This document shows, piece after piece, positions 45,820 to 61,919 of a stretch of DNA of 64,000 nt. Numbering within the stretch: the first letter of the stretch is position 1; every line of letters begins with the position of its first letter. The notes under the pieces are model-generated. The model made no database searches, was not told the origin of the DNA, and saw only the letters and a list, made by a program, of their open reading frames with translations. Both the position numbers and the translations under genes were made by a program. Source of the DNA: Brachypodium distachyon. Lineage: Eukaryota > Streptophyta > Magnoliopsida > Poales > Poaceae. The stretch is from contig NC_016131.3 of assembly GCF_000005505.3 (NCBI RefSeq), positions 32,479,001 to 32,543,000 of the forward strand. The letters run 5' to 3'.

Positions 45820-46142
45820 TGTTACGAAATTCGGTGGATGCGCAATCAAGGATGACACCGAGGCACGATATTTGTTAAAGAGGTTCGGCCGAAGCCTACA
45901 TCCCCGGGGCATGACTACAGGTGCTCCCCATGATACCCCATGATACCGCAATACCGGCCAACCTGGGCGCCAACACAAGCTGTCGACTCCGCCTACGAGT
46001 CTATTGCTATTGTGTTGTCATAGTCTCTTTGGGCTACTAACCCGGGTGCCTTTATATATTGTTCGACTCAAACACCTAAACCTCCGCTAATTACAAGTCC
46101 AGCTGTAACCCTATTCATACACATATTCGACACATCTCAACA
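45820..46142 (-). repeat. 3' LTR (323 bp) of the non-autonomous copia element
   Basis: The TG...CA ends and adjacent polypurine tract define it. CTTTATATATTG near 46049-46060 may be its promoter element. Confidence 0.7.
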
Positions 46143-47995
46143 AACTCCACCTTGACGAATATGTCCTTCGGCACCTTGAAGCCGTCATGCACGAACCTCA
46201 GTGTACTTTGGACTTGAACCATTGATCATGAGCCTCGCTGCTACTTCCTTGACATCACATGACTCCACCTGCAACTGTACCCCCCCCCCTTCTTTTCTTC
46301 ATTAACAGTCAATGTCCCACGAAAAATAAGTTTTCCCACACCCTTGTCTTGTGTTTCCAACATCCCGGAGTATCCGTTCAACGCCATCACGCATCGATCA
46401 TAAGGCACCATATTCGACAACACCGATGTATCGTCACCCTGGTAGCCTCTTCCTTGATCTATGTGAAAGTGAAAAAACTCACATGTTAGGTGGCACATGT
46501 AAGAGTTACCTGAACTCATCATCCTCACTATTGTTGACTGTCTGCGTGAAACTTTAAGGAATTTCGTCATTGCCTTAAATCATCCCGAGTCAAATTCGCA
46601 GTTGTCTCATCCACTTTTGCAGATTCTCCATGGTCAACTCTCGTCCATCTCTTGGTCCAAATAGACAGTCACCAACAAGAACCTTGTATTCGCCAACAAT
46701 GCTCACCCTACACACTTAGTCGGACCATATGTCTGACCATCGGTGTCCTAGTCTATTACCGTGTACATGTACAGTGTCGGCGAAGTCTGCCGCGTCACGA
46801 ACCCAACCTCCTCAGCCCCCACCATAGAACACCACAGGTCGTACCAAGCCGATGCCGAGTTCACACTTTCCACGGACCCCTGAGCTCCAATCCGAACGTG
46901 TCTGCTCGTTTTTCCTGTTGAAATAGGCTTCGACTCTCTGTCGACTTACGCCGTAGCCCATCCATCAGCCGAGTAGAATCTTTTATCAGAAACCAGCTCC
47001 ACCTTCAACATGACTTCATGGTAGATGATAAGTCCACCCCCACACCTGTTGACATCAAGCTCCGATGTGCGCATCATCTTGAACCAACCCACGTCTTCGC
47101 ATGCTGAAGCACCCAAGCCCTTAGGCATGCGCCACGTGTTGCAACGCCACAAAATTCAGATACCATCAACATCACGCTCATATGTCGTCAGCGATTTCAC
47201 TGTCTTCTTCCGTTTCAACCGACATCCTTGTCGATCCGCCAGACTGTCTAGGCCATGTGCTGTCTGACACTAGCCAAACTTGTCTGACATGATCCATCGT
47301 GTCCTACTCGCCCTGTCGATCCGCGCGCACCAAAGCCTACCCGGCTTCTGCCCCTGAGCTGCAAACCCGTCGGCCGCTAGCCCCTGCATCACGCGTCTGC
47401 ACCTGCACCTGGCCCCTTCCTTTCTTTCATGGAATCCACTACCCACACAAAGGAACCCAAGCTAAACTCAACGGCAAAGTACTTTGCCTCTCGTTCAATC
47501 GAAAACCCATGTGCCGACTGCCGACTGACTAAAGGCTACAAAATCGATTACTACTCAAAGCTAGATGCTGCCTGCTAGCTCTCACGTGCCTTATTTTTTA
47601 ATTCCAGTCTGACCAAACTAGTACTGCTCATTGTAATCCGACAAGTACTGCACATGCTCGCGATTCCTTTTCTTCTTTTCTTAGCTTACTGACATACCAC
47701 GTGATGCCATGCCTTTGTGACACACCAATCACACCGCTATACTGCGATGCACCATGCTCCAATCTATCCGGTGATCTCCGGTCCCGGTCCATGACGTCTT
47801 CAACAGCCATTGTGATGGCCCGATCACCACGCCTGATCGATCATTACCAACTGCAGCCCATGGAATGGTTCAGGCCGCCCACCTGAAGTGTACGACTCCA
47901 CCGATTGGATTTCCCCTTGCACTGTTCCCAGGCCCCGTCAATCATGATGCTTGCACGGTTGCACCTCCAACGAGATCTTCCGCATACCCTCAACC

Positions 47996-48009
47996 TGGCT
48001 CTGATACCA
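47996..48009 (-). other. Primer-binding site of the non-autonomous copia element
   Basis: The minus strand reads TGGTATCAGAGCCA, complementary to initiator tRNA-Met, two bases inside the LTR edge at 48012. Confidence 0.8.
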
Positions 48010-48062
48010 CTTGTTACGAAATTTGGTGGAAGCACGATCAAGCATGACACTGAGGCACAATA

Positions 48063-48588
48063 TGCAGGTATTTTTAAGTGTCTTGACTTCATACTACCTT
48101 TATACTCCATACTACTCCGATCCATAATAAGTGTCTTGACTTCAGTACATACTAACTTCCCGTTACGCTACATACTCCCTAAATTATGTACAAGGTTATA
48201 TACACATACAATGCATTAAGTAGTAGCTGCAACAACAAAAAAAAAACTTCAATACGTAGCATAACCCATGACTGGCCCAATTTGGCTCAGTTCGCAATCA
48301 CAACCTAATCTAGCGAGGCTTTTGCACAAGCCCACAACACTACAAACATGCCGAAATCAATGCCTGATTCGATCGGTAAATCCCAACTCTACTGTTCTCG
48401 GTAGATATTGGTGGTGATAGATTACTAGGCTTCTCATGGAAGATCTTGGTGGTGATAGATTACTTCTCATGGAATCTAATTATGTTTTCCAAATGGGACA
48501 ACTCGAGCCTGGCTTGTGTTATGTTGATAAAAATAGAGAGGGTCGCTGACCAGTTTCATGGGTGTTGTTAATTTTTGGCAAGGACATC
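48063..48588. other. Intergenic, with MITE fragments
   Basis: CTCCGATCCATAATAAGTGTC at about 48115-48135 and a related CTTGACTTC repeat are remnants of a Stowaway-type MITE. A block with GATCTTGGTGGTGATAGATTAC and GATATTGGTGGTGATAGATTAC is duplicated at about 48403-48465. No gene. Confidence 0.5.
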
Positions 48589-48784
48589 CAGGGACGGAGG
48601 CAGGAAAATAATATAGGGAGGACCGGAATAGAAGGATGATTTCTTAGGGAGGGCCAAAGCATAAGAATATGAAGCTCATATGATAAAATTGCAAAGATTA
48701 TACAAGAATTTAGGTATTTTTTTGAATACGAAATCAAGGGGGGGGCCAGGGCCAGGGCTGGCCTGGTCCCTGCCTCCGCCACTG
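48589..48784. mobile_element. hAT MITE (196 bp) with perfect 8-bp target duplication
   Basis: The ends are CAGGGACGGAGGCAGG and (inverted) CAGTGGCGGAGGCAGG. AGGACATC flanks both sides (48581-48588 and 48785-48792). An 8-bp duplication with CA-type ends identifies the hAT superfamily. Confidence 0.9.
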
Positions 48785-49031
48785 AGGACATCGCTTAAAC
48801 TTTCTCAACTTTATCCTAAGCATTTCTCAAGCATGGACTTGATTATCATACTTTCCAACTTGATTTGTTCAGAGTTTGATAGTGTGACATGCATAGCGGT
48901 GAAAACTGAGATAAAGTAAAGAACCTTACTGAACTGTAAAGCAACTGTAGCCAAGTATACCAATTATAGAAGAATTGGTTCTCAAGTTGGTGCTAATTCT
49001 TCCTCTAGCAACTGCAATTTTTTAGCAAGTA

Positions 49032-49114
49032 CTCCCTCCGTTCCATAATTCTTGTATCCTAAAAAGTGTCTAGATACATGTAATATTTCGACAAGAATTA
49101 TGGAACGGAGGGAG
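49032..49114. mobile_element. Stowaway MITE (83 bp)
   Basis: Near-perfect inverted ends CTCCCTCCGTTCCATAATTC, flanked by TA on both sides. Confidence 0.95.
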
Positions 49115-49179
49115 TATTTTGATAATTTTTTAAGAACAGGCTAAGAACTAAGCATATTTAGTAAGCGAGATTTTTCCTA

Positions 49180-49282
49180 CTCCCTCCGTCCCATATTAAG
49201 TGACTTTCTATTACATGTATCTATACGCTTTTTAGGCATAGATACGTCCATATTTGAGTCACTTAATATGGTACGGAGGGAG
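49180..49282. mobile_element. Stowaway MITE (103 bp)
   Basis: The ends are CTCCCTCCGTCCCATATTAAG and (inverted) CTCCCTCCGTACCATATTAAG, flanked by TA on both sides. Confidence 0.95.
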
Positions 49283-49656
49283 TACAAATTAGTGATGTGA
49301 TACCATATCTCGCTTTTGCAGCATGAAGGCATGTCTCTTCAATTTGCAATTTTCCCTAACTATTGTGGTGTTGTCTCTAGTAGAGTAGTAGGAATAATGA
49401 GTAATTTGATCTATTGAACCTTTTATCCATTTCATACCCTTTTTTTCTGGGTAGGCAACTAGGGATCTTCCAACACATAAATATCCTGGCTCCATCAGGC
49501 TCCATCAGATAGCTATCTACGAAGTCAAGCGTGCAGGTTAGTAGGCTACCGAATCCCAAGCATTGCTGAAGGCACCAGGATGTAACTTTGTGTAATTGGG
49601 TATCGCAAACGATGATTTAGTGACAGGTACAGGCCAGGAGATGACCCACTGAACTC

Positions 49657-50115
49657 ATGAGCACTCAACGCCAAGATGGGCGTAGCGGATGTGTTAGCTT
49701 CTCCAGTTCTCCAGCGATGGCGGCGGTGGCGCGCCAGACGGAGACCACTGATTCGCCAGGAAAGCAGTACACTATAAAGCAGGAATGCAGCCAGCACAGC
49801 GATTCAAGCAGGAGAAAGGGAATGACCTGTCGAGTGGGAGCGGATCGCTCGTCCTGCAGTCGGCGCCGTGGGATCCGGCGGTCTCGCCTGACGAAGAGCG
49901 GGCACCGGTGTGCCCTAGGTGGGGACGCGTCGAGGACTGGCGGTGGAGGCGACAACGACAAGGGGCTGGGTGGGGAGGAAATAGACCTAGCGGGTCGTGG
50001 TAGTAGCGGGGTACATATGGGCTATGATGGGCTGCGTCCGTGGATAAGAGGCCTCTCTTCTCGCTTTGCTCGCTTGAATTGTGCTGCGCGTCGTGCCATC
50101 TTGTTGCTCGTTTGA
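49657..50115 (+). CDS. Hypothetical ORF, 152 codons
   Basis: A GC-rich open frame rich in Ser, Arg and Gly, with no recognised domain. A minus-strand frame (50137-49772) is also open, so composition alone could explain it. TTGAATTGTGCTGCGCG is repeated at about 50076 and 50112. Probably not a functional gene. Confidence 0.15.
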   Translation: MSTQRQDGRSGCVSFSSSPAMAAVARQTETTDSPGKQYTIKQECSQHSDSSRRKGMTCRVGADRSSCSRRRGIRRSRLTKSGHRCALGGDASRTGGGGDNDKGLGGEEIDLAGRGSSGVHMGYDGLRPWIRGLSSRFARLNCAARRAILLLV

Positions 50116-50394
50116 ATTGTGCTGCGCGCCATGCCATTTTGACGCCGCTCTGCTACTTTCACAAGATTCTCAAAAAGAAAAACTGCTACTCCTTACTACT
50201 TGTTAAAAATAATATATGATCAATTAGTTAGTTATAGTAGGCAATTACTGTAACCGTTCGTATTGGTGCCTCTTCAACCTGACGAAGGCAAAAGTTTGGG
50301 ACACCAATGCTTGTATTGGTGCCTCTTCAACCTGTATAAGTATCATCATTAATCAATGGAATAACATACAGAGATTCATTCTCATTTCATTTGT

Positions 50395-51210
50395 TTGCTC
50401 TACAATCAAAGGGCAATCAATGATCTGCTCCTAGTTGTTCTTACCGTTCTTGAGTTCCCGGGCCATCTGGCCCCACGCCGCCGATGGGTCCCGCCCCGTC
50501 AGTGGGCGCCCCGCCCCCCCAGCCTGCAGCGTCCCCATGTGCGCCGCCCGCGTGCTGTGCCTCTGGCCGGCACGCCCCCGACCCCCGCACCCCTGGACAC
50601 CGCGCAGGAACCAGCGCCGCCGGCCTCCCCGGAATACTCCCCAACAAGGGCATGGATGCTTTCGGGTCCGGCGCCGCCAATGCTTGGGGAAGACGACGAT
50701 TTCATCGTCGCCCTTGCGCCGCCACCGCCGCCACTCTACTGCCCGGTGCACGGCTTCGGGCCGTGCCCAACGAGGGATGGCACGGTGCCCCCTCGCCCGT
50801 TGCCTACTCCGCTGCCGGCCGCCCCCAGCACACCGCCGCACGAAGAGTCGCCGCCGGCCATTGAAGACGAAGACTCTGGAGATGGGATCGAAGATGTCCA
50901 CCCGGAGGCCCCGCGCCTCCTCCGGAAGTTCGCGGCTACCATGGCCGGGCCAGCGGGTGGTCCCCGCGCGCCTTGGGCTTCTCCTCTCTCAACGAGGGGG
51001 AGCCCCCTTCTCTATAGCCGCTGGCATGCGGCGGGCGGGCGCGCGGATGGCGGCGGACGGCGGCGGGATTTGGGAGAGGCAGCAGCGACGGCGGCAGTGG
51101 GACAGGGTGAACCCCTAACCGCCCGCGCCCCAGCCCTCCCTCCCCTTAACCGCACGCAGCGCGTGGAGGATGGAGCAGCAGTACCATGGTTCAGCCAAAC
51201 ATTTTTTTAA
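50395..51210 (+). CDS. Hypothetical proline-rich ORF, 271 codons
   Basis: A GC-rich ORF encoding a Pro/Ala/Arg-rich protein with an acidic patch (DEDSGDGIEDVHPEAPRLL). No domain recognised. Just upstream, ATTGGTGCCTCTTCAACCTG is repeated at about 50262 and 50314. It may be a fragment of a gene or an ORF of an unidentified retroelement. Other frames are also open because of GC content. Confidence 0.2.
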   Translation: MLYNQRAINDLLLVVLTVLEFPGHLAPRRRWVPPRQWAPRPPSLQRPHVRRPRAVPLAGTPPTPAPLDTAQEPAPPASPEYSPTRAWMLSGPAPPMLGEDDDFIVALAPPPPPLYCPVHGFGPCPTRDGTVPPRPLPTPLPAAPSTPPHEESPPAIEDEDSGDGIEDVHPEAPRLLRKFAATMAGPAGGPRAPWASPLSTRGSPLLYSRWHAAGGRADGGGRRRDLGEAAATAAVGQGEPLTARAPALPPLNRTQRVEDGAAVPWFSQTFF

Positions 51211-51857
51211 TACCTATAATTAGGACATGTTAACCAAGCCGTATTATCAGACATTATGATTACAAAGCTCATCTCAACGTTCCCAGAATCTCTAGTCTTA
51301 GTTTCAACATTACGACGGCAGGGAGATGGATTTGAAGAGCCGGAAAAAAAATGCAACCCTTTCAGCTTCCGCGACACACTTCGTTTCAACAACGGAACCT
51401 ATATATTTACGAAGCTAAAACAAGGAAGCAAATCAGAAACTCCAGCATACAAGCACTAATAACATTCAGGCACTCATTCATATAAGCAGTGCAGAGAGCC
51501 AAATAGGAATAGATGCAGAACATAGAGCACCAGAAGCAACTAAAAGGGAGTCTGATCATGGTAACATTATAACGCAGCACTGTCATTTGCCCCTTGCAAT
51601 AATATAGCCAGCATGTTTTAAGAACAGAGTGGAGTCTGATCTCACCAATGACACCAACAAATCCATGTGGCATCCCAATTTCCTAGCAAAACATTCGCGA
51701 CTTACCCCTGTGCTCCATCAATACGACCGTCGACAATGCAAAAGTACCAGCAGACACCGAGCTTAGATCAGGCAGCACTCAAGCGATTTGGTTCCCTGCG
51801 TATTTTAGCGTACTAATATGTACTGTATGTGCACCAAGAAGTGAGGGTGCATGCCAG

Positions 51858-57013
<5,156 letters not shown>

Positions 57014-57500
57014 CTCTAAACCTCTCCTCCTGCCACTAAACCCTACCGAGTCTGCGGAGAAGAAGGGGAGCGGAAGGGGAGGGATCAAAGCCTTCAAAGG
57101 GACAGGAAAGGCGAAGAGACCGGTGAGGTGAATTTGTATGGGCGTCTCTCTCTCTCCCTCCCTCTCTCTGCGGCAGTGCTCCTGTGTGTGCGTTGGGTGC
57201 GGTGCCGTGGGATGCGGGTCGGGGAGTGGAGGACAGATTGCTGCACCCGGTCTATGAACCGGTTGGAGATGTGCGTCGTACGATCGCCTCGAGATGGTCG
57301 AAATGTGAGCTGTACAGAAAAAGGTTCGAGAATTAGGTGGATTGGGTGTATAGGCTGGACGGTGTCCCTGGCCGTTAGATCGGGGATGGCGGCGCGCGAT
57401 GGTGGTGCCGTGGCGGTGCGTGGGGTTTTCGTGGACGCGGCGTTGGGGCTTCCCGCGCTTGGCGTGGTGTGGAACCCACCACGAGCTTTCTGACACCAAA
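57014..57500 (-). promoter_or_regulatory. 5' leader and promoter region of the helicase gene
   Basis: On the minus strand there is a GA-rich tract (57143-57172, TC-rich on the plus strand) just upstream of the start codon, as in many plant leaders. No convincing TATA box is visible, consistent with a housekeeping gene. Antisense ORFs here are shadows. Confidence 0.45.
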
Positions 57501-60160
57501 GAGGGAAAGCTATAGGTACAAGGAAATTGTGTACCTGTAAAATCCGAGGCGCGATTAATGGAAGAACTACACAAGGGACTCCACACGTTCCAGCTTCCAC
57601 CTTTTCGAAAAAAAACGCTCCAGCTTCAAAAAAGCTTTGATGAACAGCCAAGGAGATGCACCAGTTGGCAAAGGAGGAGTACTACACGTAATTTTATTTT
57701 ACTTAAAAATGTGCCATAGATGGAAACAGGGTCTTTGTTTTGAAGGAGATTCAAATTTTCCAAGAATACTATATAAGTATAGACATAGTTGATGCATGTA
57801 CTCTCTCCGATCAATAATAATTGTATCAGATTTAATACAAAGCTGTATTCTGAGACACTTGTTATGTATCAGACAGATTAGATTTGCAAAAGTGGCACTC
57901 TTCGTCACCACCGGTATCTTTACCACAGTTCAGTCATATTCCGGACTTAAATTTTGCAGTTTCATTGTGAGTTTTTAACCGGGGTTTAGTTCAAAATGGC
58001 CACTGCAATTCTTGTGAATTCAAAAAGTGACACTGCAATTTTTATCTTTGAAAAAAATTCACTACAGATCCATGGATTCGTCGAAAAATGCTACTTCTAG
58101 TACAATGGGTCAGAAGATGCACCGAAGTGGCATTTTTCCAATGGTAAGAATTACCATGATATTTTTGAACTGGCAAGAATTGCAGTGGCACATGTCAAAT
58201 TAACCTTTTAACTAACTTCAACATTTTTTAATACTTTCTTGAAGAAAATAAATCAAAATTCCTCAATTTCATATGATGTGCATATGTTCGAATGTGACAT
58301 TCTATGGAGTATTTGAGTTCCATAGAGAAAATAGTGATTCAAAAAATTGGTTGTGGATTAAGAAAAATAAGTTGTGTCTTGGTCCTTGGTTACTGTACCT
58401 AGCACATCTTGCCTTCAGCTGCTACCATATTACCGTCACGCTGTAAGGGAGCAAACTAAACGATGGATTATAATTTCTTTCTACAGTACTCGTATAAGAT
58501 GTATGTATCCTATGTCGCAGAAGTCCACATGGAACTTTGCTATGAGTTTCAAAAGAGGATATGAGAAGTTGGGATTGCTATTCTGAAGAGTTACTATTTA
58601 AGCGCAATGTGCAGTTCTTTCTCTATCAACACATAGAATTTGGATTTGATTTTCTTTAGAAAAAGAATACCGCATACAGTTGGACACGTACACGTGTGCA
58701 ACTCATACACCTGCTAAAGACTACACTCAAGAACTCAATGTCCATACGGATGCCGCCCACCGGTGGAACGATAGTCTGTCCAATGCGTCAAATATGTGGT
58801 TTGATTTGAATTATTATGCTACAATGCCACGTGTGTTTATTTTAAATCGATGCACACATGTGTTTATTTTTAATCTTGTGAAGCATGATTCGCACATTTC
58901 TTCTAATCGAATGACGGGTATCGACCGTCTTTATCTTAAAAAAAGAGCACGATTGTCACATAAATATGACCAACACCGAGGAATCACCCAAACAACCGGG
59001 ACTAGATCAAACACAACAGAACGGACGGTCAATTATTCAGTCAACAACGGAAGTACATAGTCAGGACTTGCTCGTCTCGTGCTGGAACGGCCGGTCAGCC
59101 AGAGTACAAACATGCAACACCCAACACAGCCAGGGCTTGCACGTCCCATGCTGATGCTAATGATAAGGGGCAACCTTTTGGTCTTATGGATGTTGCCGGT
59201 AGCTCGCAGGCATACGTGAGATCTCGAACCAGGCTGCGCGCCTGTGGATCAGTCGCCGGCGCCGAGCGCTAACAGGTCTATCAGCTGGCCGCCGGCGCGC
59301 ACTGGACTGCGCGCACGGAGCGCGACGCCATCGACCAGAGGTGGAACAAGAGAAGGGAGTACCGGAGTAGATCGGTAGACGCCTAGACGTTGGTCCGCGT
59401 CGTGGATCTCTGACGAGCTCTTTCCCGAAATAACCCAGCGGGTCAGCAGCGCTGTCCAGCCCGTGCGCTTCGCGGCGTCCGCAGTGGCTATCGTGTTCTG
59501 GTTGTGGGAAAGCACGGGCCAATTACTCGTGCCCGAAATGGTGCTACTTCTGGCGAGTGGCAACTGTGCCCATCCGGCGTGTGTACTATTGCAGCCTATT
59601 CCGGGCAGAACGCGGTCGCCGTGCCGTGCCGCGCTAGCTAGGCCCAGTCTCCTAGCGTAGAGTCCTAGGCGTGCGTGCTTGACCCGTGAGCAACCGAACG
59701 TTGGTGCTGAAAAAGTGAAGAACACGTACGACCATGCCTAGTTCTGCCAAACTCCAAAAACTAAAACTTGCGAGATAACAAGCATACTGATTGAGCGTTT
59801 TTATGTTTTCCTCGAATATTATTTTTGTTGCAAGAGAAGAATTGAGTTGTTTCATCCGAGGGTCGGAAATTCATGACATTTTAGATAAAGCTGTGGAACC
59901 CGTGGGATGAAATTTGGTCCAACTAACGTCCATCCGACAAATTGGCTGCTCCACTCGTTCTCAGTTCCAGATCTTGCTTCATTGGACCGGTATTTGAAAC
60001 ACGTGTTTTCTTTCAAGTATCTAGAAAACATGCTCAAAAGTAAATTTTATATAACCATCTGCAAAACTATAAAATAACAAATGTATGCAGATTTCTAAAC
60101 TTCGGTTCACTCTGAAACATCTGTGGTATTGAAGTAGTGAATACAAAAGTACCCCCCACC
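57501..60160. other. Intergenic region
   Basis: Mostly AT-rich. TACTCTCTCCGATCAATAATAA at 57799-57820 is a single Stowaway arm without its partner. A GC-rich patch at 59190-59660 has ORFs on both strands with no recognisable domain. No gene is supported. Confidence 0.5.
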
Positions 60161-60433
60161 TATACCTGGGCAAACCCCGGACCGGGCCGGGCTTCGTAAA
60201 GCCCGACGGGAAAACATCAAGCCCGAGCCCGAAGCCCGACAAATTAACCATTTTAACATTAAAATAATTGTTTTTGAATAAATAAATGATTTTTTATACC
60301 TATTTTTCCTAAAAAATACCTGTTTTTAGTCATTTTGGGCTTTCGGGCCGGGCTTGGGTCTGAAAAGTGAAACCCGAGCCAGGCCCAAGACGTCGGGCTT
60401 TGGGCCGGGCCGGGCCACCCATGCCCAGGTATA
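60161..60433. mobile_element. MITE with GGGCCGGGC-rich inverted ends (hAT-like)
   Basis: The left end TATACCTGGGCAAACCCCGG and the right end (inverted) TATACCTGGGCATGGGTGG enclose CCGGGCCGGGCTT-type motifs and an AT-rich centre. C-runs on both sides blur the target duplication. Confidence 0.65.
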
Positions 60434-60835
60434 CCCCCCCCCCCTCCCACACCCACACTTTCACATGCATCTCATTTCATCTTTCGTTCATTACTCCTCC
60501 ATTGTATCGTCATCTCCACCTTGCCTCACCATGTAGGATGGTCACACTAAAATCATCGAGCCCATATAAAATGGTAACACTAATATCATCATCTTAGAAA
60601 AGTAAGTGTTCGTATTACTTATCATAAAACGGTTAACGATGACTCGAGAGTCCAAATGTGCAAACAAGGGCATTCTGAGCAAGTGGTTACTCTACGATAA
60701 TGAGGAAAAAGACTATCTCCATTTGTCCATAGTAACAACTCTAACAAATTGTTAGTAAGAGTTGTTCGAAAATTGTAAAAGTAATGTACAAGTGCAAGAT
60801 GTTGGGGCCCACGAGATAACCTTCTTAGTAGCCGG

Positions 60836-61312
60836 TAGAGCTGCAACTTTGTGACCCTCAGGGTACCCTTTGACCCTACCTAGTTCAACCAAATAAACTA
60901 AAATTTTAAAATGACACAACTTTTTGAAAAACTAGTTCATTTGTTTGAACTACTACAGGACCGGTAGAAAAAAATTACCGCTAGCTGCCTTTACTTCCTG
61001 TTGACCTCATACAAGTCGTAGAGAACAGATACATCAGCACTGGGGGTGGGGGTGAGTAGAGACCTGTTAGATTAGAACCAAGGCATCCACCAGATGTACA
61101 TCTTGCCAAGGTTTTTGTGCGAGACTGCTTCAGCACTTAGGCGCCGCGCTTGGCCTTCCACAGAAAGTGGCAGAGAGGGAGCAGCATTGACGCCTACGAT
61201 GACTCCCTGGAGCCTCTCCGTGATGTTAGAGATAGCCCTCTAAAAAACTAGTTCATTTGTTTGAACTAAAAATGGTCAAAGGGTACCCTAAGGCTCACCA
61301 TGTTGCATCTCC
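60836..61312. mobile_element. Mutator-like MITE carrying a gene fragment (Pack-MULE type, 477 bp)
   Basis: The arms of about 75 bp begin TAGAGCTGCAACTTTGTGACC and (inverted) GGAGATGCAACATGGTGAGCC and share CAGGGTACCCTTTGACC-type sequence. Flanks AGTAGCCGG (60827-60835) and AGTAGCCAG (61313-61321) form a 9-bp target duplication with one mismatch, the Mutator length. The interior holds the 3' end of an ATR-like gene on the minus strand. Confidence 0.75.
61072..61236 (-). pseudogene. Captured 3' end of an ATR-type PI3K-related kinase gene (FATC domain)
   Basis: Fifty-four codons are open up to a TAA. The residues include ERLQGVIVGVNAAP, LPLSVEGQARRL, AEAVSHKNLGKMYIWW and the terminal MPWF, a FATC domain closest to what I recall for plant ATR, the DNA-damage checkpoint kinase. 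TTTTTTAG just before the frame looks like the original intron acceptor, so a genomic last exon was captured. It has no start codon or promoter of its own. Confidence 0.8.
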
Positions 61313-61321
61313 AGTAGCCAG

Positions 61322-61919
61322 CGTATTTTCAATAGGCATCATTTTTAAATGCCTATGCGGCATGCTTTTAGTAACCGCCTAGTCCGATTGTTGGAGATGC
61401 TCTAAGGACATCCCAATTGGTTGTACGATTTGTTGTATGTAAAGTCTTCCTGCCATCAACCAACAACTCATGGTACAACTGCTCCATTATATGTTTTGAA
61501 GTTGTTCCATATATTAGAAGTTGCAAAAGTATATAAGATACTTTCTTTTTCCACCTTAGAGTATGTGCAATGGTTGTACTAGACCTCTTGCTGTGAAGCT
61601 TATGTGTAGCTGTAAAATAGTCAGAGAAATCATTTTCTTTTTTGAAGGGAGGAAATGCTAATCATGTTTTTTTAGAACAGGAAATGCTTTTTTTTTTTTG
61701 AGGGGAAGAACAGGAAATGCTAATCAGTTAAGCACACTAGCATATCCGAAAAATGTAAATGCACAGATTTGGGCCTTGCTGTTTTTTAGAGGAAAGTTTG
61801 GGCCTTGCTGTGCAACAAAGCCTTTTGGGGCTTGGGCTATGCGTGTACCCGACCTAGAAGATACAAACGAGGCACTGAGAAGGCAAAGCCCAGCAAGAAA
61901 AGAACCATCCCGAGTTCCC
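61322..61919. other. Intergenic; 3' flank of the CesA-like gene
   Basis: AT-rich. GAACAGGAAATGCTAATCA-like sequence is repeated near 61650-61730, and TTTGGGCCTTGCTG is repeated at about 61767 and 61798. No gene. Confidence 0.5.

Larger units (their letters stand above)
45820..48062 (-). mobile_element. Non-autonomous copia-type LTR element, 5' LTR truncated
   Basis: The left LTR (45820-46142) starts TGTTACGAAAT and ends CTCAACA, with the purine tract (AAGGTGGAGTT on the minus strand) next to it. At the right, TGTTACGAAATTTGGTGG (48012) repeats the LTR edge beside a TGGTATCAGAGCCA primer site, but identity ends near 48062, so that LTR keeps only about 50 bp. The 1.85-kb interior has no gag-pol, only short ORFs, so movement would need enzymes from another element. 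Confidence 0.75.

Noticed and set aside
50395..51210. Considered a proline-rich cell-wall protein
   Set aside because: No signal peptide and no regular extensin or PRP repeats; kept only as a hypothetical ORF.
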